Assembly: GCA_029718625.1 (NCBI GenBank)
Contig: CM056376.1
Location: forward strand, 116,967,307-117,031,306
Direction: 5' to 3'
Length of the DNA stretch: 64,000 nucleotides
From: Synaphobranchus kaupii
Taxonomy: Eukaryota > Chordata > Actinopteri > Anguilliformes > Synaphobranchidae
In this document: positions 11,901-22,291 of the stretch, piece by piece
How positions within the stretch are numbered: the stretch's first letter is position 1
How the letters are laid out: each line of letters begins with the position of its first letter
Notes under the pieces: generated by a model
The model's input: the letters and a program-made list of their open reading frames with translations, nothing else
What the model was told of the DNA's origin: nothing
The model's database searches: none
Translations under genes and position numbers: made by a program

Positions 11901-13010
11901 TTATTTTATTTTCATTGCAAAATTTATACAATGGACGAAACATTGAGTTGGTCATACCCGACAAACAACCTGGCATAACCCCGCAATAGCTTAGAGAGCA
12001 TGAAAGTGTTGTCCACTGCACTGGAATGCTTCCCACAAATTGTCAACCTGTTGAAAAGCCATGTGAGAGGCCAGGCCACATTTACGAGATGTTTTTCCTA
12101 TTGCAAGTTACCGTGAAACAAATAAGCTCCGTAGCTGGCAAGCGCTCAAGACTCCCCCTTTGAAGTAGCAGTGGAATCTGTTTGCAATTGAGTCAATTCA
12201 TCTCAGTGCAATCCTACGTTCAACTCTCTCCCCCATAAGCCTCCTTTGAGTTTCTGTGCTAGGACACTTTTTTAAAGGGCTGACTCAATAATTAACTCGC
12301 CGATAATGCAGCTGGCAGGATTCCAGGAAAACTTGTCACCCTGACCAAAGGAGCCGACGGGAAACAAGTGTCATACTGAAATCAGGGTGGGTGTAGATTG
12401 AAGGACACAACCATTGCTGCAAGGAGCAAAGAGCTGCCTTGTAGTGGCTGGATGTTTTTGGAGTGTCTGTTCTATAAGGGCCCGATTCAAACTTTGCGGA
12501 TTTATAGATCTGCTTAAGTGTTTTTTGCTAATTCAAAGGTATGTGCATTTTCTAATCATTTATTCAGACTGGCTGTGTGCACATGCTTATCCCTGATATT
12601 GGGAGGAGCTTCCTTGGAAAAATGTGCTCTGGAAAACGTGCTCAGGTTAACCACACACCATGGGTGGACAAAAATACTGGAACTGGAATTCCACCTCATG
12701 CTGCATTCTTAGTGTCTCTGACTGATCACAGATCAGAATTCAGTTATGAAAGATTAATGGTGACGTAGGTAACCTCGATCCCATGAATAAGGTCAACACG
12801 CCACTATATGGGTCATCCTCACAGAGAGGGTGAGCCACAAGGAGTCTGAATAGCAAATTAACCACCACTACCAGGCGGACACCACGTCACACAATAAGAA
12901 TTGCCAGATGCCTGCGCTCATTCTCTTTTGCCGACTGAAGGGCTAGCAATTTCCCACATGACCACGCTGCATGGTGTGGTGTGTTGATCTTATTCATAGA
13001 ACTGAGGTCA
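8951..13010. other. Intergenic, no gene seen
   Basis: About 4 kb of single-copy-looking, AT-rich sequence. Short frames are scattered on both strands without domain similarity. 12100-12420 is less AT-rich and could be functional non-coding sequence, but nothing in the sequence itself proves it. Confidence 0.4.
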
Positions 13011-13014
13011 CATA

Positions 13015-13125
13015 CAGTTGAAGTCGGACGTTTACATACACTTAGGTTGAAGTCATTAAAACTAATTTTTAACCACTCCACAGATTTCATGTTAGCAAAC
13101 TATAGTGTTGGCAAGTCAGTTAGTC
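13015..13125 (+). mobile_element. Solo Tc1 terminus, Sleeping-Beauty/salmonid type (IR/DR)
   Basis: The sequence begins after a TA dinucleotide with CAGTTGAAGTCGG and continues 'gtttacatacacttagg', 'cattaaaact', 'aaccactccaca', 'caaactatagt' and 'ggcaagtcagtta'. This is the well-known left inverted repeat of salmonid-type Tc1 elements from which Sleeping Beauty was reconstructed, including the outer direct repeat that binds the transposase. Similarity stops at about 13125. No transposase and no right end are found in the following kilobases, so this is a truncated or decayed end only. Confidence 0.85.
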
Positions 13126-14129
13126 GGACTAGATTTAGCTGTAAATTACACTGGAACAGTATATTTTACGTTTTAGTATTTTTTTGTGAATATACCAGCA
13201 CTGGCACTGTTTAAAAACTTGACGTCCCATAATTCAATCATTGCTAAGTTAGCTGATCAAGGTCAAGTTCAATGAAGTAAAATGGCTGGTGGTATGCACT
13301 GCCAAAATGTCCAGACGAGATGATGATATTGAATTGATCAACCACCTGTGCGTTGCAGTAATGGATATGTAGTACGTTAAAGTGGACTACAAACCGGACT
13401 ACAATCATTAATCATTACTTTAAAAAATAAAAATTGGAACATGCAATGTATGCTCTATATCCTTATACCACACAGGAACGTTTTGGCTCATTCTATAAAT
13501 CAGATTTTTAAAAATTGTCGATAGTCTCTGAAACTCGTTCTATCTGTCATAGGGAACTTAATTCCGAAACCAAACTCCACATATGTCTGGCGTACTCACT
13601 TGAGTACTCTATTAACTATGGGATTGACTAAAGAGGTACATTGATCAAACTAAAGACTGAGGTTAATCAATGGGCATCTAGTTTGGTGTTTCAATAGGCT
13701 CTTAATAAGTTTGTTGAACACATGTACACATTTTTTCTTAAATTATTAACTATAATAAATATTAATTATTATGAAGTATTTCCTTAAATTATTTTCTATT
13801 AAATTATTAATTATTATTAACACAATATAGGTTTGGCTCTTTATCGTTTGCTTTGTCTTTGAATTCTTCATTATCTACCAAATGGTTACTTTTAGTGGCC
13901 ATGTGTCCACACTTTCATCAATTAGGAGGCTATTGATTCACCTCAGTCTTTAATTTGATCCATTAAAACATTTTTTACATCCCTTTTTGTAATTATTTAC
14001 AATATATCACAATGGGAATATTGGAGTTTTATTCTTCATGCCATACATAGCAATGTAAAGATGGTAAGGTTGCTTAAGATGGTAAATAATCCCTCTAAAC
14101 ATGAAAAGCACCTAACCAAATAAAATTAA
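13126..14129. other. Intergenic, no gene seen
   Basis: Strongly AT-rich sequence, especially 13730-13820. No gene, RNA or repeat boundary could be supported. Confidence 0.4.
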
Positions 14130-14225
14130 GAGCTTGTTATAATTCTGGGATTGCAATTGTGTTTGGAATGAAAACCAGCCTGCACAGTGGTCCCTAGGAC
14201 CTAGGTTGGGAACCATTGCTATAGT
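14130..14225 (-). repeat. Interspersed fish repeat, minus copy
   Basis: The reverse complement of 5177-5290: read on the minus strand it gives 'ggttcccaacctaggtccta' and 'ttttcattccaaacacaatt'. Two copies in opposite orientation 9 kb apart fit a dispersed element rather than a tandem event. Confidence 0.55.
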
Positions 14226-15450
14226 GCATTTTTGTAAGAGATCCGACTTTCATTTTCAACCAAAATCCAGCTAATCCAATGTGAATTCTGACTGGTTCTG
14301 ACCTCTGTCCAGCATTGGGTTTCATGTCTATCCAATTTTCAATTAAATTTGTTTTAGTTAAATGTCGTTGCGTTTTCAGAGTTTTTCATTTGTTTTGAGA
14401 TTTGTTTTTATTTTTTCTAAAGTTTCTGTGCACTCATTGTGTACACCTTTGTTACAACTGTGTATAATGTTGTCTACAATTTCACTTGCTAGGGGTCATT
14501 TGCTCTTGTAGAGGAATGCTGAATTCATGCCTGACACCCCGACTATTCCTTTTTCCCTTTGAGGATTGATAGTTGCCTCTGTTCCCTTTCATGCTGGTTA
14601 TGCTTGTTAAAACCTTTGCCTGGCAGTTGTTACAGTCATTTCACATAAGAAAAACATTCACGCTTCACAGATTAATGCTTTCATTACTTGGGAACACATT
14701 CCTCATTGTGGTTTACAAAGAAGTGTCGTGGTGGATTATTGATGCCAGGCCATTAATCATCCTTCTTCCTCTAATAGAACAAATGCAAACAATACAGCGA
14801 TTATGTTCATAATGTGGCAAGTGGCTCTTGGTTTTGGTTTATGGATCTAGTTCTGTCTCTATAGCATTATATACTATTGAGACTGTTAGAAAACTGGTGG
14901 GATGCAGAAGCGTCCAGTGTAATGATTATTTTTGGTTGTCTACCTCTTCATTATGATGCCATAAGTATGGAAGCTAATACCGAAGATATATGTATATTCT
15001 GCATAGTAATTTCAGTACTGGAACCAGAAGCTACATTCATGTCACAAGCCATATGATAGCTGGTGTAGAGCTCTAATGCAGTTAATCAGTGCTATAAAAA
15101 TGCACTGTATCCTCTCACTGCAAGTGCTAATGCTGTGGTGGAATAGTAGAAAGGTAAATGTCTTGCAAAACACATGAGAATCTGTAGAAAAGATTTGAAC
15201 TTGTGTCTTTTAATTTGAACTCGAAAATAAAATCTGTATATCTGTATCCTTCGATTTGAACCCACAATATTTGCATTTTCCACATGAATATATTTTCAGA
15301 CTGTACAACTCTGTGATTACAATCTCACGTATCTGCAGTTACAAGTAAAGAAATCTCTTGTGTGGTGGCGTATTGTAGGGTAGGTTTTGGCGGGCCAAAA
15401 CCAGTCAAAATCCAGGGTCGTTTTTTTAGTCCCAGCTTGGCCCTGGGTGA
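14226..15450. other. Intergenic, no gene seen
   Basis: No supported gene. A 24-bp string beginning 'aaaacctttgcctggcagtt' at about 14610 recurs exactly at about 15757 on the same strand, a small direct duplication of unknown origin. Confidence 0.4.
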
Positions 15451-15454
15451 AGGC

Positions 15455-15645
15455 GATGTGTACTGTAAGGGTAGGGGTCTGATCATGTTTACTTGAAGAG
15501 AAGAGGTCATAACATGGCATTTTAGGATTAGGGGTTTATGGTGTGCATTTTAAGGTAGTGACTTGAAAGGAGTGTGACCATTTAGAATAGTGGTCTGATC
15601 ATATGGACTTTGAGGAAGGGGTCAGAAGGTGAAGTGCACTTTAAG
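15455..15645. repeat. Degenerate minisatellite (about 36-40 bp units)
   Basis: Related units on the pattern 'ggggtctgatcatgtNNacttNaag' recur four or five times. The same unit type reappears at 18660-18775 on the far side of the LTR element, suggesting that the array once extended further or was split by later insertions. Confidence 0.6.
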
Positions 15646-16239
15646 CAGAAACGTTTTCTCTAATCATCCTCAAAACCTTTGATAAAATTCCTTCAAAACA
15701 ACATTTTTACATCTCTCTAGAGGCAAATGTCATTAATAATTAAAAACTAAAACTAAAACCTTTGCCTGGCAGTTGTTATTCATTTGGCTATTCATTCTCA
15801 TGAAATTGCTCTCTGACACTTTAGCACTCTCATCAATGATGTCATTTCATTCTACATTCACCTTAAGTTGTGCAAGGAAGGCAACAGGCCAACTGCCTCC
15901 ATTTCTTTAAGACTAGAACCAGCCAGTGCCAAGCCAATTCATTCAGCTATCGTGGCCACATCATATCATATCACTATTGTTAACATGGACATGGATGAAA
16001 ATGGAAGACATTATGGACTGTCTTCAAGACAGGTTGGTGTTTGAAAGCATGCATTTGGCAGAGAAGACCCAAGTGAAATCTGAATTCAGTCCTCAACCCA
16101 GCTAAACTTGCCAAAGGAAGGGGGTTTCCCACCACTTGGTACAATCGCATGGGCTGGCTAATGGGGAGTCATTTGTCTAACAGCTTTACTGCTGGCCCTG
16201 TTTTCTTTTTTTCAACAAATCGTAATGGGACCTGCACAA

Positions 16240-16244
16240 AATAC
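16240..16244. other. Target site duplication AATAC (left)
   Basis: AATAC directly precedes TGTGAG, the left edge of the LTR element, and is repeated exactly at 18479-18483. Ty3/Gypsy integrases commonly make 5-bp duplications. Confidence 0.85.
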
Positions 16245-16378
16245 TGTGAGGGGATGGGATCAGAGGACCAGACGCAACCGTGAGGGGATCAAAAAGTTAC
16301 CCACGAAACGTGGGAACCACAAGATGAAAGGGGAGAAGATAGAGCTTCGCGAACAGAGCAGAGAAATAAACAAATGGT
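16245..16378 (-). repeat. Truncated 3' LTR of the Gypsy element
   Basis: This 134-bp segment aligns with 17828-17955, the internal end of the full LTR, and diverges abruptly after 'agaaataaacaaa'. In element orientation it is the last part of the 3' LTR; its beginning has been lost and the integrase reading frame is joined straight to it. It holds the correct outer LTR end next to the target duplication. Confidence 0.8.
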
Positions 16379-16850
16379 CCTACGAATCGTGGGGCGAGCT
16401 TACGGGACTCGACTCGTAACGGGAGGTCCCATGTAGACAGCCACACCCGTTGACCCACACGATAGGAAGGCGCCGGATGGCGTCGCCTGTCAGCGAGCCT
16501 CTTCTGATTAGCCACCACACGCAGAAGAGAGCCCCGAACCCTCCTCCATGTGGTACGGCACAGACGAACGAAGGTTTCAGCGGACGGTACCCCTACGTCC
16601 CATTCTTGTTCACGGAACAAGAGAGGCTGGTAGCCAACTTGGGCCTTGAACAGGGAGAGACCTGTGGATGCGTCACGCAACGTGTTGTGGGCGTATTCTG
16701 CCCACGCTAGATGTCTACTCCAGGTGGTAGGGTTAGCAGACACCAGACAGCGGAGGGTGCTTTCCATGGACTGATTAGTACGTTCAGTCGGCCCATTAGT
16801 CTCCAGATGGAACCCGGATAAAAGACTAACCGAACTCCCTTTTCCCACCA
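16379..16850 (-). pseudogene. Gypsy integrase C-terminal remnant
   Basis: The minus-strand frame shows [16 protein letters not shown], matching the Gypsy integrase core around the catalytic glutamate (usual form SGFHPQTNGQTERxNQ), then [16 protein letters not shown] and the C-terminal GPY/F-type segment [11 protein letters not shown]. The first two catalytic aspartates and the HHCC zinc domain are absent. The upstream edge is fused in frame to the gag zinc knuckle; the downstream edge stops right after the GPF residues, where LTR sequence begins. The residual frame is open, but the product would lack the active site. Confidence 0.85.
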
Positions 16851-16854
16851 ACTT

Positions 16855-17811
16855 CTGGCACGCCCCCGTAGAGTGCCCCCTGCACCGGCAATAACGACAC
16901 CAAACCCCAGAGGCCAGGGTTCCAGGGTGTCGCGTAGAGACAAGCTATCTATTTGCATCGGCTCGTCCCGACTCAGGGGGCTCTGGACAGCGGATGTGGA
17001 AGTGGAAGGGGAAACCAAAAAGTGTGCCGGGAAGAGCTTCTCCTGTCATCTCTCTCACTTTCACGCTCCCTGATCCGATTATCAATTCGGATTGCCGTGG
17101 ACACGAGGGCGTTGAATGAGGTTGGGGCATCCTTGACGGGATTCATGAGAGCATTTAGAAAGAGAAAGATTTCAGTGGACCTTCTGCCTAACCTGTCTCG
17201 CCTGCCAAAGCCCAGAAGGAAATGGAAAACCCTGCCACGGTTTCACTTCCCTGCTGCAGGCGAGTTAATCTCATGGCCGCCTCCTGGCCAGAAACGTCAT
17301 GGTCGAATACCACGGCCATCTCCCTCATGAGGTGGTCTACATTACTCATGACAGAGGCTTGTAACCGAATGAGGGGGTCTGCCCAGGCAAGAGTGGTTCT
17401 GGTCAACAGTGACAAAATAAATGCCACCCGTGAATCATGCGAAATGAACCAGGATGGTTGGGCTTTAAAAAAAATGAGACATTGTGATAGAAAGCCCCGA
17501 CACTTCCCCGACTCCCCGTCATACCACAGAGGGAGCTGGAGCTAGGGCTCCTTCTGGGAAGGTGGGCTCTCAGGTACAGGTGCTTGTGCGACAGTGAGTG
17601 TAGCTGCAACCACCAGTCGGTGGAGACTGTCTGCCAAGTCACACAGACAGTCCTCCTGGCGGTGCAGCTGATCAGCTAATTGACCCTGTTGGGTCAACAT
17701 GGCCTGCTGTTGCACCAGGAAGGTCTGAATGCCCCCCTCATGAGCGGCCAAAGCTGCGTGCTGCGCAGCCAGCACTTGATCCAGCCACGACGGGGTCGCT
17801 GGTACCTCCAT
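16855..17811 (-). pseudogene. Gypsy gag remnant with CCHC zinc knuckle
   Basis: In minus-strand sense the frame opens with MEVPATPSWLDQVL at 17811 and has a glutamine-rich, probably helical region. It then reaches an in-frame TAG near 17542 and a frameshift in a T8 run near 17468. The capsid-like part follows in pieces (about 17427-17188 and 17130-16945), with the motif DNRIRE typical of fish Gypsy gag. It ends with [14 protein letters not shown], a CX2CX4HX4C zinc knuckle, at about 16910-16865. A second break separates the two capsid pieces. Gag normally packages the element's RNA; this copy is dead. Confidence 0.8.
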
Positions 17812-17827
17812 TATGGCTTTTGTGTAC

Positions 17828-18478
17828 TGTGAGAGGATGGGATCGGAGGACCAGACGCGACCATGAGGGGATCAAAAAATTACCCGTGGGAACCACAAGT
17901 TGAAAGGGGAGAAGATAGAGCTCTGCGAATGGAGCAGAGAAATAAACAAACGGGAAAAAACTCCCGGCGTAAAGCCAAAGAACAGCGACCCAGAAAAGTG
18001 GGCGAAAAGCTCAAAGACCCAAGCAGTAAATGGGGAAAAAGAAAAGGAATTGCCTCTAATTCAGTAACTACCAAAGAGCTCAAATAAAAGGCAAACGGAA
18101 GCGAGGCGAAACCGAGGTTACTATCTCAAACAGAGACAGGGTAAAGAAAACCAAGGAAAGAACTAAGTGAGAAAGGAAAATAAAACTTCTTAAAAGAAAG
18201 ATAACTCCTAAACCCACTACGGCAAGTCCCACATGTACTTTTACCAATTAGCCAAAGGACAAATAGTCGCCTGAATCCTATACTGTTGTTACCTGGCTTA
18301 GCGTGGCAAGAATGACACAAAAGCACAGAGCCAGGAGGGAACGGAGCTTAAGTAGTGCAGAGCGCACCTGTAGGTATTAATCAGTCCCGGAGAACGAAAA
18401 ATAATGACAGGAGCGCCCTCACGCGGCCCCGAGAGGCAACGCCCGAAAGAAGGACCGAGCAGGCAGAAAACCATGACA
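17828..18478 (-). repeat. 5' LTR of the Gypsy element
   Basis: In element sense this 651-bp repeat begins TGTCATGG at 18478 and ends CTCTCACA at 17828. The matching 3' LTR piece lies at 16245-16378. Pyrimidine-rich internal sequence and 'ctacttaag' upstream of a possible transcription start fit an LTR promoter. The gag start codon lies only 17 bases beyond the LTR, leaving little room for a primer-binding site, which I could not identify. Confidence 0.75.
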
Positions 18479-18659
18479 AATACTGTTTTGACGACCTGAA
18501 AAACTTGGAGAGGGCTGTGAGTCGACATGGAAAATCTTGAGATCACGTGGGTAGTGTTGTCCAGTCTAATATTTTAGCATGAGTCTGAATTGAGCATGCG
18601 TTAGATGAGACACACAATTTATTGCCTTGCCTCCTCAATTTTGTAACGCATAACACGCC

Positions 18660-18775
18660 ACTGACTTAGGGGTCTTAAAGAAATGTGCACTTTTGGAATA
18701 GGAGTCTGCTCATGTGCACATTAGAAGTAGGGGTTTGAAGCCATTGTTCACTTCTAGGCATAGTCTGAAGATGTT
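18660..18775. repeat. Degenerate minisatellite, same unit type as 15455-15645
   Basis: Phrases such as 'aggggtcttaaagaaatgtg', 'ggagtctgctcatgtgcaca' and 'aggggtttgaagccattg' follow the same 36-40 bp pattern seen 3 kb upstream. Confidence 0.5.
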
Positions 18776-18784
18776 CCATTAATG

Positions 18785-18948
18785 TGGCATGGTCTGTTTC
18801 ACTGTGTACACCTGGTCTGTGTGCATTCTGATCCAGAATGCAGCTGCCCGGCTTGTGTTCAACCTCCCGAAATTTTCCCATGTAACCCCCCTGCTGAGGT
18901 CACTCCACTGGCTGCCAGTTGCAGCCAGGATCAGGTTCAAAGTTCTGA
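18785..18948 (+). mobile_element. L2-clade LINE fragment, first half of an interrupted copy
   Basis: From about 18825 the sequence reads, on the plus strand, the L2 ORF2 C-terminal segment encoding IQNAAARLVFNLPKFSHVT. It stops at 'ggttcaaagttctga' (18948). The text continues without loss at 22778 ('ccctggcctacactgcagcc'), as shown by comparing the intact order in the antisense LINE lying between. The fragment is therefore the 5' side of an older plus-strand L2 copy split by a later insertion. Confidence 0.85.
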
Positions 18949-19205
18949 CATTACATTATATTCATTTAGCAGACGCTTTTATCCAAAGCGACGTACAATA
19001 AGTGCATACAGAGACATCATCAAGATCACTACAGAACAGACAAAGTACATCCTTCCCATAATGTAGCAGCTATCCCTAGTAATGAACATTGACTGTAGTT
19101 CACAGTAAGCTGTGGGTAAATCACTTCTATTCTAAATACTATTATAAACTATAATAAACAGACAGGAAAACACAGGGAACTAGTAAACACAGGGAACTGA
19201 TATTC

Positions 19206-20877
19206 CTAGGTTAGAATATCAGTCAAGGTGGAGTCTGAAGAGGTGTGGCCTCGACGGAATGCAGGCAGGGTTGGAGTAGAACGTAGGGGAATGGGAAGTT
19301 CATTCCACCACTGAGGAGCTAAGGTGGAAAAACTCCGCAGTCGGGATGAGCGAGAGCCTTTGACACGGAGGGGGGGAAGTGCCAGTCGTCCTGCTGTAGA
19401 AGAGCGAAGTGGTCGAGCAGGAACATAGTTCTTGATTAAGTCCTGCAGGTAGGCGGGGCCTGTCCTATTGGCAGCAGTGTAGGCCAGGGTCAGAACTTTG
19501 AACCTGATCCTGGCTGCAACTGGCAGCCAGTGGAGTGACTTCAGCACGGGGGTTACATGGGAAAATTTCGGGAGGTTGAACACAAGCCGGGCAGCTGCAT
19601 TCTGGATCAGTTGAAGAGGCAGAATGGTGCAGGCTGGTAGGCTTGCGAGCAGGGAGTTGCAATAGTCCAGGCGTGAGGTGACCATGGTCTGGACAAGAAG
19701 CTGGGTGGAGTAGGTGGTCAGGTACGGTCGAATCCTCCTGATACAGGAGGAACCTGCAGGACCGAGCCGTCGCCCTGATGTGCTCTTTGAAGTCCAGCCG
19801 GTCGTCCAGGACCACCCCCAGGTTCCTTGCAGAGCGGGAGGCAGCCACCACGGTCCCGTCAACGGTGATGGAGAGGTCATGTAGTGGGGAGGTCTTGTAT
19901 GGCATGAAGACGAGCTCTTACTTATCAAGGTTGAGCTTCAGGTGATGGGTAGCCATCCACTCAGAGATGTCAGTCAGACAAGCAGATATCCTCTCCTTAA
20001 CCTGTGGGGTAGAGGGAGGGAAAGAGAGGAAGAGTTGAGTATCATCAGCCTAGCTATGGTATGAGAAGCCATGTGAATGAATTACTGAGCCAAGAGACTT
20101 AGTATACATAGAGAACAGCAGAGGACCCAGTACAGATCCCTGCGGGACTCCTGTAGACAGGGGATGGGGAGCAGAGACGGAACCCTTCCAGGAGACTTGG
20201 TAGGATCTATCAGTGAGATACGATACAAACCAAGAGAGGGCAGTTCCAGAAATGCCCATCTCAGCGAGTGTGGAGATCAGGAGTTTGTGGTTGACCGTGT
20301 CGAATGCCGCAGACAGGTCAAGGAGAATCAGAACAGAGGAGCGAGAGGAGGCTCTAGCAGTGGCGAGTGCCTCCGTCACAGCCAGGAGAGCAGTTTCAGT
20401 GGAATGGCCGGTTCTGAAGCCGGACTGATGCGGGTCAAGCAGGTTGTTCTGGTGGAGAAAAACAAAAAAATGTCCAGTTGGTTAAGGACAGCACGTTAAA
20501 TTGTTTTGGACAGGAAGGGTAAGAGAGATACAGGACGGTAGTTCCTGACATCAGTGGGATCCAAGCTAGGTTTTTTAAGGAGTGGAGTTACACGGGCAGT
20601 TGTAAAGGCAGCAGGAACATGGCCACAGATTAGGGAGGTGTTAATAATGGAGGACAGATATGGAAGGAGCTCAGCAGATATAGACTGGAGGACTGCTGAA
20701 GGTATGGGGTCTAGTGGACAGGTGGTTGCGCGATGGCGCGTCACCAGCTGGAGCACTTCTGAGTCCTCCAGAATCTTGAAGGACGACAGTGTAGCGATGG
20801 GTTCAGTATGGGGGATGTGGGGTGTCACCGGATGCGTGAAGGAGTTCCGGATCGCGGCCACCTTCCCTCAAAGTGGG
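19206..20877 (-). pseudogene. L2 LINE reverse transcriptase and C-terminal region (broken)
   Basis: Reverse transcriptase blocks in sense order: NYRPVSLLPF (about 20530), [12 protein letters not shown] (motif A, with catalytic D), [13 protein letters not shown] (motif B), then ADD (motif C) at about 20049-20041. Lesions: frameshift near 20380-20495; TAG at 20052-20050, replacing the residue before the ADD; TAA at 19920-19918, where related copies have threonine in DKTEL; frameshift near 19745; and loss of about 8 bases in the final RRGLKTHLF segment near 19250. The rest reads cleanly (RLDYCNSLLASLP, IQNAAARLVFNLPKFSHVT), so the copy is dead but not ancient. Confidence 0.85.
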
Positions 20878-22128
20878 TCAGGAAGTCATCTGCAGAGAGG
20901 GAGGAGGGTGAAGGGGGTGGAGGGGGGATGAGCAGGGAGGAGAAGGTGGAAAAGAGTTTACATGGGTTAGATACACATGCATCAATTTTAGACTGAAAAA
21001 AGTTTTAGCTGATGTGGTTGCAGCTGTGAAGGCTGCCAGCAGAGTGTGGTAGGAGGCCAGGTCATCTGGGGATCTGGATTTCCTCCACTTTCTCTCAGCG
21101 GCTCGCAGCATGGTTCTGCTGGATCTGAGAGAATCCGTCAGCCACGGGGAGGGGGGTGAGAGTCGAGCTGGTTTGGAGACAAGAGGACATAGTGAGTTGA
21201 GAGACTGAGAGAGGCATGAGTTAAACACAGAGGTGGCAACATTAATAGGCATTTTAGCAAAGGTAGCAGGAGGAGGAAGTGCAGAGAGAGCAGAAGTAGT
21301 GAGAGAGGAGTGTGAGAGGGTGCAGAGATTTCTCCTGAACACAACAGTGGGTGGGTTGTTAGCGGAGTTGAGGGAGAGTGGGCAGGAGAGAGAAAATGAG
21401 ATAAAGAAATGGTCCGATACGTGGAGGGGGGTCACCGTGAGTTCAGATGTGGCGCAACTCCTGGTGAGTACAAGGTCCAGTTGGTTACCACCCTTGTGGG
21501 TGGCAGGCGATGGGGACTGAGTGAGGGCAAGGGACTGGAGGAGTGAGGTGACACTGGATAGCTGGGAACTGTCTGGTTGGAGGTTGAAGTCTACCAGTAG
21601 GATTACAGGGGTACCATCCTCAGGGAAGGAGCTCAGGAGAGTGTCCAGTTCATCCAGGAAAGCGCCGAGTGGACCTGGAGGGCGATAGAGAACAACAATG
21701 TTAAGTGCAGATGGGTGAGTTACAGTGACTGCATGAAACTCAAAGGAGGAGATATTCAGGCAGGGTACAGTGGGAATAGAGAATTTACAGGACGTGGAAA
21801 TGAGCAAACCAGTACCCCCGCCTCTGCCAGAGGCCCTGGGGGTGTGGGAGAAGGAGTAGCCAGCAGACAGAGCAGCTGGAGTGGCTGTGTTATCGGGAGT
21901 GATCCAGGTCTCATTGAGAGCCAGGAAGTGGAGGGACTTCACCTTGGCATAGGCAGTGATGAAGTCAGCTTTCTGGACGGCTGACCGGCAGTTCCATAGT
22001 CCACCCACCACTGAGAGTTCCTTATGAGAGGACAGCGGTGGGCAGACCAGGTTAGCCGGACAGCGTCTGCGGTGGTTGGGCCTCCTGGAGCGAGGCATGG
22101 AGCACAGAGGAATGGGGGTTAGACACAT
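20878..22128 (-). pseudogene. L2 LINE ORF2 N-terminus with AP-like endonuclease
   Basis: An open frame of 416 codons starts MCLTPIPLCSMPRSRRPN at 22128. It shows the apurinic-type endonuclease pattern of LINEs: WNCRSA near the N-terminus, LALNETWI (catalytic E), VVLYRPPG, LLVDFN and the terminal SDHFFISF (catalytic D-H). The usual GDFN motif reads VDFN, an unusual glycine-to-valine change beside a metal-binding residue. The enzyme nicks target DNA to prime reverse transcription. The frame ends at 20878 because of a frameshift before the reverse transcriptase. It is unclear whether this is the true start, since the first 20 residues are basic and poorly conserved. Confidence 0.85.
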
Positions 22129-22291
22129 GGTAGGGGATGATAAGACAGGTTAGGTGGGGAAGGATCATTACAAACAGATAGTTCAAATTGCCGATGAGGC
22201 TGCCGTATTTACTGTATTTACAGCAGCCTCTACTTTAACTTATAGACTATTTGATAATTTCCCGATTGCACTCAGCTGCTTGCAGGGCTAG

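Larger units (their letters stand above)
16245..18478 (-). mobile_element. Internally deleted Ty3/Gypsy retrotransposon
   Basis: Complete outer ends (TG...CA in plus-strand reading) with a perfect 5-bp target duplication (AATAC at 16240-16244 and 18479-18483) define this 2.2-kb minus-strand insertion. Order in element sense: full 5' LTR (18478-17828), gag remnant (17811 to about 16855), integrase remnant (about 16850-16379), truncated 3' LTR (16378-16245). Protease, reverse transcriptase, RNase H and the N-terminal half of integrase are missing. Because the outer ends and duplication are intact, the deletions either preceded integration, for example by template switching during reverse transcription, or occurred later inside the element. 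It cannot encode its own movement. Confidence 0.85.

Noticed and set aside
16225..17545. Several plus-strand frames over the LTR element
   Set aside because: They are antisense shadows of the gag and integrase remnants.
20164..21984. Plus-strand frames of 89-125 codons
   Set aside because: They lie opposite the L2 ORF2 and have no similarity of their own.
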